Source: Bacteroides fragilis (GTDB taxonomy: Bacteria > Bacteroidota > Bacteroidia > Bacteroidales > Bacteroidaceae). Taken from it: a DNA stretch of 64,000 bases. Positions within the stretch are counted from its first letter, which is position 1; every line of letters begins with the position of its first letter. The translations under genes were made by a program, and so were the position numbers. The DNA is taken from NCBI RefSeq assembly GCF_002849695.1, contig NZ_CP018937.1, positions 1,426,001 to 1,490,000 on the forward strand, given 5' to 3'. Below the pieces are notes generated by a model. That model ran no database searches and was not told where the DNA came from. It saw only the letters and a list, made by a program, of their open reading frames with translations. Of the stretch, positions 52,656 to 60,781 are shown piece after piece.

Positions 52656-52994
52656 TTATTTGCCTTCATCTCGCTTTTTCCGGAATGCTCTGGCATATTT
52701 TTTCAGCTCTGATAGAAAAGAACGTTTATTAGGCTCTGTAGCAATGCCTTTGCGCTGATATTCAAAGGTGAGATATTCTTTTATTATTTCCTGTAGTTCT
52801 TCAATGGGTCTGTTTTCCATACTGTTGATTCCGCCTTTGATAAAGCTTTCGGTAAGTGCCTCCATTAGCTTTCCTTTGCCTTTTGTGATGTGTAGTGGTT
52901 CTCTAACCTTTTGATTGAGGCTGAACTGCAAGTCGGCTTTGCCCGCAAAGATTACTTTTCCATTTACTTCGATGGTTACTAAGTTATTACTCAA
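52656..52994 (-). CDS. Small unknown protein, 112 aa
   Basis: Not assigned to a family. It begins MSNNLVTIEVNGKVIFAGKADLQFSLN (beta strands), followed by charged helices (PIEELQEIIKEYLTFEYQRKG, FLSELKKYARAFRKKRDEGK) with a basic end. There is no signal peptide, so it is cytoplasmic. It is the first gene of the leftward set downstream of the promoter in the invertible segment, so in the orientation shown it may be expressed from that promoter with a leader of about 195 bases. Confidence 0.5.
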   Translation of the reverse strand: MSNNLVTIEVNGKVIFAGKADLQFSLNQKVREPLHITKGKGKLMEALTESFIKGGINSMENRPIEELQEIIKEYLTFEYQRKGIATEPNKRSFLSELKKYARAFRKKRDEGK

Positions 52995-53168
52995 TGAGAT
53001 AACTACTTTTTTTCTTCCATAATGTTAGTTATTAAATGAATTTATGAAAGGACAAAGTTTGTATAAAAAAATATAAATATAAAAGAATACCGGAGTTTTT
53101 TAGCTTAAAGGGAGAATCTTGAAGTGTAAGGATCTTGTTATTAGTTGTTTATCTTAAGATATAGGTGT

Positions 53169-53387
53169 TGTTTCAAAAAACGTTCGTTTGATTGAACAAA
53201 GGTAAGGAGTCTGTTTTAATGTACAAAATATTTAGTGGATAAAATTTTATCAAAGATTTTATGTTATTGATTTTCAAATACATATAGAGAAGAAAAAGTT
53301 TTCTGCTCAGCTACTTTACAATATTCATTTTTTCATCGAAAAAAAATTCAAAAATGCTGTTTCAAAAGACGAACGTTTTTTGAAACA
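53169..53387. repeat. Invertible promoter segment (19-bp inverted repeats)
   Basis: TGTTTCAAAAAACGTTCGT (53169-53187) and its exact reverse complement (53369-53387) flank 181 bases that carry a single good promoter. The repeats contain AAACGTTCGT, matching the motif ARACGTTCGT that I remember for B. fragilis inverted repeats acted on by the serine recombinase Mpi. Position directly upstream of upxY is as in the phase-variable capsule loci. No recombinase gene lies in the window, consistent with a trans-acting global invertase. This accounts for most of the 520-base gap between 52994 and 53515. Confidence 0.93.
53197..53227 (-). promoter_or_regulatory. Capsule-type promoter, oriented away from upxY (OFF)
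   Basis: Reading the minus strand: TTTG (53227-53224), 19 bases, TACCTTTG (53204-53197), a full match to the Bacteroides promoter consensus. No comparable promoter is seen on the plus strand within the segment. In this orientation transcription runs left, out of the segment through the left repeat. Inversion would place the same promoter next to the right repeat, directed at upxY. Confidence 0.88.
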
Positions 53388-53431
53388 CATTCGTTCGTTC
53401 TCAACTTCTAAAAATGTTTCGTAAAATTTGA

Positions 53432-53466
53432 CGGTTTGAAAGAGAAAAGATGTCTCGTTCAAACCG
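53432..53466 (+). promoter_or_regulatory. Hairpin in the upxY leader
   Basis: CGGTTTGAA (53432-53440) pairs with TTCAAACCG (53458-53466), and GAGA/TCTC inside (53442-53445 and 53453-53456) extends the stem. It lies between the right inverted repeat and the upxY ATG. Because UpxY proteins act on the 5' leader of their own operon, this is a candidate pause or recognition structure; that is inference. Confidence 0.6.
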
Positions 53467-53514
53467 CGAAGCGCACCCGAAACAAAGGAAATTTTCCCCA
53501 AGTATAAATTGTAA

Positions 53515-54039
53515 ATGTCTGAACAACAGAAGTATTGGTTTGCCGCCCGTACCCGAGATAAACAAGAGTTTGCTATTCGTGACTCTCTTGAAAAATTGAA
53601 GACTGAACTTGATCTCAATTACTATCTTCCCACTCAATTTGTCATCCGGCAGTTGAAGTATCGTCGAAAACGGGTGGAAGTCCCTGTTATTAAGAATCTT
53701 ATCTTCATCCAAGCTACCAAGCAAGATGCTTGTGATATTTCTAATAAATACAATATCCAGCTTTTTTATATGAAAGACCTGCTTACCAGGGCTATGCTGA
53801 TAGTTCCTGATAAACAGATGCAGGACTTCATATTTGTCATGGATTTAGATCCGAATGGTGTCAGTTTCGATAATGACCATTTATCTGTCGGTAGCAGGGT
53901 TCAGGTAGTTAAAGGTGATTTCTGTGGTGTCGAGGGCGAACTTGCCAGCGAGGCCAACAAAACTTATGTTGTTATTCGTATTGCCGGTGTATTGAGCGCC
54001 AGCGTCAAAGTTCCTAAAAGTTATTTACGTGTCATTTAA
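53515..54039 (+). CDS. upxY: UpxY-type NusG-like transcription antiterminator, 174 aa
   Basis: First gene of the capsule locus. The NusG N-terminal (NGN) domain spans about 5-105 (YWFAARTRDKQEFAIRDSLEKL, YYLPTQFVI, KNLIFIQAT) and the KOW segment about 123-173 (VGSRVQVVKGDFCGVEGELAS, VKVPKSYLRVI). UpxY proteins prevent premature termination in the leader of their own capsule operon, each being locus specific. The length of about 172-180 is usual. It is followed by upxZ after 3 bases. Expression depends on the invertible promoter, which here points the other way. Confidence 0.94.
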   Translation: MSEQQKYWFAARTRDKQEFAIRDSLEKLKTELDLNYYLPTQFVIRQLKYRRKRVEVPVIKNLIFIQATKQDACDISNKYNIQLFYMKDLLTRAMLIVPDKQMQDFIFVMDLDPNGVSFDNDHLSVGSRVQVVKGDFCGVEGELASEANKTYVVIRIAGVLSASVKVPKSYLRVI

Positions 54040-54042
54040 GTT

Positions 54043-54525
54043 ATGAATACACTCACTTCTCAAATTGAACAATTACAGAGTCTCGCGCACGAGTTACTCT
54101 ATTTAGGTGTGGATGGTGCTCCTATTTATACCGATCATTTCCGTCAGTTGAACAAAGAAGTTTTAGAACAATCCGATGCGTTGTATCCTCAGCGCGGTGC
54201 TACTCCCGAAGAGGAGGCAAACATCTGTTTGGCATTATTGATGGGTTACAATGCAACCATCTATAATCAGGGTGACAAGGAGGAGAAAAAGCAAGTTGTT
54301 CTCAATCGTTGTTGGGATGTGCTTGAGCAACTTCCTGCTACTTTATTGAAATGCCAATTGTTGACTTATTGTTATGGTGAGGTATTTGAAGAGGAGTTGG
54401 CGAAAGAGGCGCATACTATCATAGAAAGTTGGAAAGATAAAGAACTTTTGAAAGAAGAATGTGAAATTATGAAAGAATTAATTAATCTTGAAGAGAATCA
54501 ATATCCTAACAGTGAGATTAAGTGA
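54043..54525 (+). CDS. upxZ: UpxZ-type inhibitor of heterologous UpxY, 160 aa
   Basis: Second capsule-locus gene, immediately after upxY. The family pattern is visible: SLAHELLYLGVDGAPIYTDHFRQLNKEV, LYPQRGATPEEEANICLALLMGYNATIYNQGD, and LLTYCYGEVFEEELAKEAHTII. UpxZ proteins are helical and block UpxY antiterminators of the other capsule loci, helping a cell make one main polysaccharide at a time. The variable tail ends in an acidic, Lys/Glu-rich stretch. The 96-base gap to ugd marks the switch to AT-rich capsule-specific genes. Confidence 0.92.
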   Translation: MNTLTSQIEQLQSLAHELLYLGVDGAPIYTDHFRQLNKEVLEQSDALYPQRGATPEEEANICLALLMGYNATIYNQGDKEEKKQVVLNRCWDVLEQLPATLLKCQLLTYCYGEVFEEELAKEAHTIIESWKDKELLKEECEIMKELINLEENQYPNSEIK

Positions 54526-54621
54526 TTTGAATTATGATTAATTTGATTTTTCTTATTTTGTTTTAATGAATTAATTCTTTACATTTTATAAGGATACTGT
54601 GTAAGAAAATGTATTAATGTT

Positions 54622-55932
54622 ATGAATATAGCGATAATTGGTACTGGATATGTTGGTTTAGTAAGTGGTGCATGTTTCTCTGAAATGGGCAATAATGTTA
54701 CATGTATTGATGTTGATGAAAATAAAATCAATAAGTTGAAAAATGGAATAATACCTATTTATGAACCTGAGTTAGATAGTTTAGTATCCCGTAATATCAA
54801 TGCTGGGAGGTTACGTTTTGCAACAGATTTGGCATCCTGTATAAAGGATGTTGAAATCGTATTTAGTGCAGTGGGGACACCTCCTGATGAAGATGGAAGT
54901 GCTGACTTGAGGTATGTGCTTGAGGTGGCCCGTACCGTTGGAAGAAATATTGATAAGTATTTGGTTTTGGTAACTAAAAGTACGGTGCCAGTTGGTACTG
55001 CCCAAAAAGTAAAAACTGTAGTACAAGAAGAGTTAGATAAACGTAAGATAAATATTGAGTTCGATGTAGTATCTAATCCTGAGTTTTTAAAAGAAGGTAG
55101 TGCAATAAACGATTTTATGAAGCCAGATCGTGTTGTCATTGGGGTCGAGTCAGATAGAGCTAAAGAGGTAATGACTCGCCTATATAGACCTATGCTTATT
55201 AATAGTTTTAGAGTTATTTTTATGGATATTGCCTCTGCTGAGATGACTAAATATGCTGCTAATTCTATGCTAGCCACTCGAATAAGTTTTATGAATGATA
55301 TAGCAAATTTGTGTGAACTTGTGGGGGCTGATATTAACATGGTCCGTAAAGGTATTGGTGCAGATGCTCGTATTGGTAGTAAATTCTTGTATGCAGGTTG
55401 TGGCTATGGTGGTTCTTGTTTTCCTAAAGATGTGAAAGCGCTTATCAAAACAGCAAAGCAACATGGCTATAATATGAAGGTATTGAAAGCTGTAGAAGAT
55501 GTGAATGAAAATCAAAAAACAATTTTGTATGATAAACTATTAAAACATTTTGATGGAAAATTAACTGCTAAAATTATTTCGATTTGGGGACTTTCATTCA
55601 AGCCTGAAACAGATGATATACGTGAGTCTCCAGCTATTGTTTTGATTCATCTATTATTGAAAGCAGGTTGTCTGATACGCGTGTATGATCCAGTTGCAAT
55701 GTCGGAATGCAAAAAGATAATGGGGGATGTTGTTACTTATTGTATTGACAAATATGAGTGTGTTGTTGATGCAGATGCGCTTTTAGTAGTTACTGAATGG
55801 AAGGAGTTTAGGATTCCATCATGGGATATTTTGAATAAAGTGATGAATACTCCTTTAATTATTGATGGTAGAAATATTTATGATAAGCAAGAAATGAAAG
55901 AATATGGTTTTCAATATTATAGCATAGGATAA
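54622..55932 (+). CDS. ugd: UDP-glucose 6-dehydrogenase, 436 aa
   Basis: Cytoplasmic NAD-dependent enzyme forming UDP-glucuronate. N-terminal Rossmann motif GTGYVGLVSGACFSEMG, SAVGTPPDEDGSADL, TKSTVPVGT, SNPEFLKEGSAI, the catalytic segment GYGGSCFPKD with nucleophile Cys266, and the C-terminal ISIWGLSFKPETDDIRESPA. The length fits UDP-Glc dehydrogenases, although UDP-ManNAc or UDP-GlcNAc dehydrogenases are relatives. The Cys motif and PDEDGSADL favour UDP-glucose. Its product supplies a uronic acid to the capsule, which matters for the proposed amidation by the TupA-like protein downstream. AT-rich like the genes that follow. Confidence 0.92.
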   Translation: MNIAIIGTGYVGLVSGACFSEMGNNVTCIDVDENKINKLKNGIIPIYEPELDSLVSRNINAGRLRFATDLASCIKDVEIVFSAVGTPPDEDGSADLRYVLEVARTVGRNIDKYLVLVTKSTVPVGTAQKVKTVVQEELDKRKINIEFDVVSNPEFLKEGSAINDFMKPDRVVIGVESDRAKEVMTRLYRPMLINSFRVIFMDIASAEMTKYAANSMLATRISFMNDIANLCELVGADINMVRKGIGADARIGSKFLYAGCGYGGSCFPKDVKALIKTAKQHGYNMKVLKAVEDVNENQKTILYDKLLKHFDGKLTAKIISIWGLSFKPETDDIRESPAIVLIHLLLKAGCLIRVYDPVAMSECKKIMGDVVTYCIDKYECVVDADALLVVTEWKEFRIPSWDILNKVMNTPLIIDGRNIYDKQEMKEYGFQYYSIG

Positions 55933-55944
55933 GTCAGGTGATAT

Positions 55945-57393
55945 ATGACTGAGGATCTTAAATCGAAAACTATTTCAGGTATGCTATGGAGTGCTGTACA
56001 ACGTTTTGGTACTATGGTGATTTCTTTTATTGGAAATATTATACTAGCGCGACTTTTAACTCCTGAAGATTTTGGGTGCATAGGTATGCTGATGGTTTTT
56101 ATTGAGGTCTCTAATACTTTTATTGATGGAGGATTTGGTTCAGCCATGATTCAGAAAAATAATCCAACTAAAGAAGACTGTTCGACTATATTTTACTGGA
56201 ATTTAATTCTATCTATATTTTTGTTTATTTTGCTTTTTTATTTTGCTCCTTCCATATCTGTATTTTATAAGATACCTTTATTATGTGATGTGCTTAGAGT
56301 TCAGGGAGTTGTGCTTATAGTAAATGCACTATGTATGGTTCAGGTGAATTTGTTATATAAACAATTGAATTTTAGATTGCTTGCAAAAATAAGTTTAATA
56401 TCAACAATCTTAGGATCTATTGCTGGTATTGTTTTTGCATTGTTAGGCTTTGGAGTGTGGAGTCTAGTGTTTAAGATGCTAATACTTAGTTTTGTGCAAT
56501 GTGCTGCTCTTTGGGTTATGAGTAAATGGCGTCCTTCATTACTTTTCAGTTGGCAATCATTTAAAGAATTGTTTAGTTTTGGAGGATTACTGCTATTGAC
56601 CTATGTTTTAGATACAATATATGTTAATATTCAGTCGCTTATCATTGGGCATTTCTTTTTACCTAAGGAACTTGGTTTTTATACACAAGCCAAAAAAATT
56701 GAAGAGATACCTACTACCAGCTTGTCTACAGTGGTGAATCAGGTCTCTTTTCCTGTTTTTTCACAACTTCAGAATGAAAGGGAGAAACTTAAAACGGGAA
56801 TGAGGAAATCAATATGTTCTATATCATTTCTAAATTTTCCATTAATGATTTTAATGATTTTGATAGCAAAGCCTCTCATGTTGTTATTATTTACAGAAAA
56901 GTGGATAGGAGCAATTCCATATCTTCAGATTTTGTGTGTATGGGGAATGTTTGTAGTTATTAATACAGGCAATTTAAATCTATTTAGAGCTTTGCGTAAG
57001 AGTAATATCTTTTTTACTGTTCAATTGATAAAACAAATTACTGGGTTAATAATTATATATGTAGGATTCCAATTAGGTATTTGGGGTATGATGTGGGGAA
57101 TTGCTTCAACTGCTTATATTGCTTTTTTTATTAATTCTTTTGCATCAAAAAAGGTTATTGGTTATGGTCTTAAAGAGCAAATAAATGATATCTCTCCAAA
57201 TTTGTTACTGTCTATTTTTACTGGTATAATAGTTTATATAATTTATTTATTTATTCAATCAGATCTTATTATCTTATCAATAATTATTTGTGTTTCGGCA
57301 TATTTAGTAATTTATTTAGTAATAGCTCATTTTTTACGCTTGGAAGGATATGCTATATATTACAAATTAATAAAAGAAAGGTTTTTTTCTTGA
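55945..57393 (+). CDS. Polysaccharide flippase (Wzx/WzxC-like), 482 aa
   Basis: Inner-membrane exporter of lipid-linked repeat units, of the MviN/oligosaccharide-flippase superfamily. There are about 12-14 hydrophobic segments. The N-terminal block SGMLWSAVQRFGTMVISFIGNIILARLLTPEDFGCIGM and IDGGFGSAMIQKNNPTKED are typical of the WzxC branch. The gene starts 12 bases after ugd. It works with the polymerase encoded next. The AT content is higher than in the flanking core genes, as usual for variable capsule centres. Confidence 0.9.
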   Translation: MTEDLKSKTISGMLWSAVQRFGTMVISFIGNIILARLLTPEDFGCIGMLMVFIEVSNTFIDGGFGSAMIQKNNPTKEDCSTIFYWNLILSIFLFILLFYFAPSISVFYKIPLLCDVLRVQGVVLIVNALCMVQVNLLYKQLNFRLLAKISLISTILGSIAGIVFALLGFGVWSLVFKMLILSFVQCAALWVMSKWRPSLLFSWQSFKELFSFGGLLLLTYVLDTIYVNIQSLIIGHFFLPKELGFYTQAKKIEEIPTTSLSTVVNQVSFPVFSQLQNEREKLKTGMRKSICSISFLNFPLMILMILIAKPLMLLLFTEKWIGAIPYLQILCVWGMFVVINTGNLNLFRALRKSNIFFTVQLIKQITGLIIIYVGFQLGIWGMMWGIASTAYIAFFINSFASKKVIGYGLKEQINDISPNLLLSIFTGIIVYIIYLFIQSDLIILSIIICVSAYLVIYLVIAHFLRLEGYAIYYKLIKERFFS

Positions 57394-57437
57394 AATAATT
57401 ATCTGTTGCTGTTATAACTATTTATATTCTGTTTTTA

Positions 57438-58493
57438 ATGCTTATTTATATTTTGATTTTATTTTTCATATTTCTTTGTGTGATGATAGAATGTTCTATA
57501 ATAAGTATTAGAAATAAATTGTTGCTTTTTTATTTTATTCTATTCTTACTTTTATTAGTGTCGGCAATTCGTTATGATGTAGGAGTTGATTATGTTAACT
57601 ATGCTGAATTATATGAAGAGTCTTCCGTGCCGAATATTAGAATAAAAGAGGCTGGGTTTGCATTGTTCTTTTACATCTTTAATTATTGGGGATTCCCGTA
57701 TGAATATTTTATTATTTTGTTCTCTTTTTTAACTATTTTCTTTTTTTCTCGATATGTTAAAATCAACTCTCCATATATATTCTTGTCTGTGCTAATATTT
57801 TATAGTTTTGGACAGTACTATTTTAACACGTTTAATATAATAAGACAAGCTTTAGGAACTTATATATTCCTTTACTCTTTAGAACTTATATTGAAGAGGA
57901 AATTTAAGCCTTATATTTTGATTTGTTTAATTACTACTTACTTTGTTCATGCATCATTTATTGTATTAATACCGATGTATTTTATTTTACGACATTCCTA
58001 TCCTTGGATTACAAAGTTATTGGTTTTAGCTGTTCTTTTATTAGGTTCTAGTATTGTAGCTCATTTAATAAGTATATCTTTTTACTCAATATATTTAGAA
58101 TTTACTGATTTTTTTTCAGATATATCACCAACTACTTATTTCTTGCTTTTCTTATCTATTCTATTTTTTATATTAGATTTAGGTTGTAAAAATAAAACTC
58201 AGAAAGAAGCAATATTATATAATGTAAATTTTATTTCATTGGTACTGCTGCTATTGATATATCAGTTTAATGGTACTCCTCTTGTTATGCCTCTAAGCCG
58301 AGTTTCTTACTATTTTACTCCTATATACATAGTTCTTATTCCATTAAGCATATCTCGACTACATATACGAAATAATAGGGCTATATGTATTATTGGTGTT
58401 TCTTTAATCTTCTCAATTTTATTTTATTTTTCAATAACAATTAATGGAAAAGATAATAAAATAGTTCCTTATAAAACAATTATAAATAAATAA
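57438..58493 (+). CDS. EpsG/Wzy-like capsule polymerase, 351 aa
   Basis: An extremely hydrophobic protein with about ten membrane helices and periplasmic loops such as AIRYDVGVDYVNYAELYE near 50-67, which matches the EpsG-type motif (R-x-D-x-G-x-D-Y-x-x-Y). Later FNTFNIIRQALGTYIFLYSLELILKRKFKPYI is also family-like. Expected role: polymerising undecaprenyl-linked repeat units on the periplasmic side. Sequence conservation of Wzy proteins is low, so the call rests on the EpsG motif, topology and the position after the flippase. The ATG is 44 bases after the flippase stop. Confidence 0.83.
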   Translation: MLIYILILFFIFLCVMIECSIISIRNKLLLFYFILFLLLLVSAIRYDVGVDYVNYAELYEESSVPNIRIKEAGFALFFYIFNYWGFPYEYFIILFSFLTIFFFSRYVKINSPYIFLSVLIFYSFGQYYFNTFNIIRQALGTYIFLYSLELILKRKFKPYILICLITTYFVHASFIVLIPMYFILRHSYPWITKLLVLAVLLLGSSIVAHLISISFYSIYLEFTDFFSDISPTTYFLLFLSILFFILDLGCKNKTQKEAILYNVNFISLVLLLLIYQFNGTPLVMPLSRVSYYFTPIYIVLIPLSISRLHIRNNRAICIIGVSLIFSILFYFSITINGKDNKIVPYKTIINK

Positions 58494-58504
58494 TATATAT
58501 AGTA

Positions 58505-59650
58505 ATGAAGCCATTGTTAAGTATTGTTGTACCAACAAAAAATCGTTATTTTTATTTGAAACATTTAATTCTTTTAATAAGCAGTTTTAAATCGGAGAAT
58601 ATTGAATTAGTGATACAAGATAATTCTGAATGCAATAGTGAAATATTAAACTTTTTAAAAGATGGAGATTATTCTAATGTGACGTACTTATATGATTCGC
58701 GAAATCTATCTATGTCTGCAAATGCAGATTTGGCAATTTTACATTCATCGGGTGAATATGTTTGTTTTATTGGAGATGATGATGGAGTAACATCGCATAT
58801 ATTAAGTTGTGTTTTTTGGATGAAGCAAAACAATATTGATGCATTGATGTCAAGTCAAACAGTATATTATTGGGGTGACTATAATAAAAATATATCTGGT
58901 GACTTTTCCCAAACTCTACTTTATAAAAAGTACTCACAAAGAGTTTATAGACGAGATCCACTTCAAGCCCTTGATAATATAATGAAACAAGGATTTCAAA
59001 CAAGAGGTGATATACCTTTAGTATATACTGGTATTATAAAAAGAAGTGTGTTGGATCAAATTTATTCAAAGGGGCAAACGTTTTTTCCAGGTCCTTCTCC
59101 AGACATGGCTAATGGAGTAGCTTTATGTTTTTTGGTCCATAATTTTGTGTATATAGATTTTCCAATAGTAATTACAGGAACATCTAAAATGACAGGAGGG
59201 GGAATTCATAAATTGAAAGGAAGGATTGCTAATATTGAGGATGTACCTTTTATTGATAGAGACGTAAAAAATAAGTGGGAAAGACGAATACCACCTATAT
59301 GGGCTGGAAGATTTGCTTGGCCAGAAGCAGGTATAAAATCATTAAGGTATATGGGGCATGAGGAATTAATTGCAAAAGTTAATTATGAATTAATGTTGGC
59401 AGACTTTACTATATACCATTTATCTTATTGGAGGGTAGCCATTGGCTTCTCAAAGGAAAAAAAGAGATTTCTCTATTATTTTGTAATTCGTTTAATTTGG
59501 AAATTATCTAGAGGGATAAAAAATATGTTTACGCGAAAGTTTTTGGGGAAAATAAATGGAAATATAATTATTCATGACATTTCTAATATTGAGGAAGCTA
59601 ATGATTACCTTGTACGGTTGGTACCAGATTTTAGATTGGAAATTCATTGA
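58505..59650 (+). CDS. Glycosyltransferase family 2-type protein, 381 aa
   Basis: Cytoplasmic GT-A-fold glycosyltransferase that adds a sugar to the growing lipid-linked unit. The N-terminus LLSIVVPTKNRYFYLKHLILLI and the acidic metal motif FIGDDDGV (about 92-99) are characteristic. The remainder has VPLVYTGIIKRSV-like (IPLVYTGIIKRSVLDQIY) and many aromatic residues. The donor and acceptor cannot be predicted. It is 11 bases after the polymerase gene. The C-terminal hundred residues are basic (ERRIPPIWAGRF, LWKLSRGIKNMFTRKF) and may contact the membrane. Confidence 0.85.
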   Translation: MKPLLSIVVPTKNRYFYLKHLILLISSFKSENIELVIQDNSECNSEILNFLKDGDYSNVTYLYDSRNLSMSANADLAILHSSGEYVCFIGDDDGVTSHILSCVFWMKQNNIDALMSSQTVYYWGDYNKNISGDFSQTLLYKKYSQRVYRRDPLQALDNIMKQGFQTRGDIPLVYTGIIKRSVLDQIYSKGQTFFPGPSPDMANGVALCFLVHNFVYIDFPIVITGTSKMTGGGIHKLKGRIANIEDVPFIDRDVKNKWERRIPPIWAGRFAWPEAGIKSLRYMGHEELIAKVNYELMLADFTIYHLSYWRVAIGFSKEKKRFLYYFVIRLIWKLSRGIKNMFTRKFLGKINGNIIIHDISNIEEANDYLVRLVPDFRLEIH

Positions 59651-59677
59651 TTATTATATATACAAATAAATAAAGAT

Positions 59678-60757
59678 ATGAAAATAACTATTATCGGTTG
59701 TGGAAATTCGGGATGTGCCCATGCTTTTAAGTTATCTGAAAATGGACACTCTGTAACACTTTTGAAAACGTCACATGCAATGCATGATGAAAATTTTGAT
59801 ATAATCCAAAAAAATGGTGGAATTTGGGGTGTAGATCATACAAATAATAATAAAAAATCATTTCAAAATATAATTTTAGCTACTAGAAATGTAAAAGAGG
59901 CACTGAATGATTCAGAAGTAATAATGATAATGACCCAAAGTATTAATCATGAGAGTATTGCCAAGTTGATAGCACCTTTTATACCAAAAACGCTTAAATT
60001 ATTGGTTGTAATTCCTGGTAATTTGGGAAGTTTATATTTTAGGCAGTATATTTTTGATGAGTCAGTGATTATTGCTGAAGGAGAGTCTACTCCTTATGAT
60101 GCTAGAATTATTGAGCCAGGAACAGTTACTATTTTATTTAAGAATGTTCGTAATGCATTAGGCTTTTTACCTCAAAATCAGTCATCTCAAGGGTTAGCAA
60201 TTGCTAGTAATTTATTTGATACGTATAGATATCTGCGTTCAAATGTTATTGAATCAGCACTACATAATCCCAATTTAGTAGTACATACGGTAGGAACTAT
60301 TATGTCTGCGAGCAGAATCGAATATTCTAAAGGAGAATTTTGGATGTATAAAGAGGCTTTTAGCCCTTCTATCTGGAATCTGATAACTAAACTGGATGAG
60401 GAAAAAAATACTGTTATTAAAAAATATTCTGGTGTACCAGCTAGCTATCTTGATGTAGCAAAATGGCGTAATGAGGAAGATTTGACAAAAGACTCTTTAG
60501 ACGTTTTTAAATCATATGGAGAGGATGGCGGACCTAAAGGCCCGACTACTATATATTCTAGATATCTTTTAGAGGATGTTGCTAATGGGCTAGTTCTGTT
60601 AAGTTCATTTGGCAGTTTAGCGGGCGTGCAAACTCCAGTAACAAATGCACTGATTGAGATTGCCTCATCATTAGTTAATATTGATTTTAGAAGAATAGGA
60701 AGAACTCCAGAGAAGTTTAATATTAAATCAATGCAACAATTGGTTTCAATACTTTAA
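59678..60757 (+). CDS. Opine dehydrogenase-family oxidoreductase, 359 aa
   Basis: Member of the NAD(P)-dependent octopine/nopaline dehydrogenase family, which reductively condenses an amino acid with a keto acid. The N-terminal Rossmann fold carries ITIIGCGNSGCAHAFKLSENGHSV (GxGxxG at 7-12), followed by IPGNLGSLYFR and AEGESTPYDARI. The C-terminal helical domain has ALHNPNLVVHTVGTIMSASRIEY, in which His203 sits where the family's catalytic His is expected (His202 in the Arthrobacter enzyme, from memory), and MYKEAFSPS. It lies between a glycosyltransferase gene and a TupA-like ligase gene. A role in making an opine side group for the capsule is inferred. Alternative: reduction of a sugar derivative. 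Confidence 0.82.
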   Translation: MKITIIGCGNSGCAHAFKLSENGHSVTLLKTSHAMHDENFDIIQKNGGIWGVDHTNNNKKSFQNIILATRNVKEALNDSEVIMIMTQSINHESIAKLIAPFIPKTLKLLVVIPGNLGSLYFRQYIFDESVIIAEGESTPYDARIIEPGTVTILFKNVRNALGFLPQNQSSQGLAIASNLFDTYRYLRSNVIESALHNPNLVVHTVGTIMSASRIEYSKGEFWMYKEAFSPSIWNLITKLDEEKNTVIKKYSGVPASYLDVAKWRNEEDLTKDSLDVFKSYGEDGGPKGPTTIYSRYLLEDVANGLVLLSSFGSLAGVQTPVTNALIEIASSLVNIDFRRIGRTPEKFNIKSMQQLVSIL

Positions 60758-60781
60758 TTTTATATGTTTTGCAGGAAGAAT

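Noticed and set aside
53197..53368. A plus-strand promoter inside the invertible segment driving upxY in the present orientation
   Set aside because: No TAnnTTTG with a suitable upstream element was found on the plus strand between the repeats.
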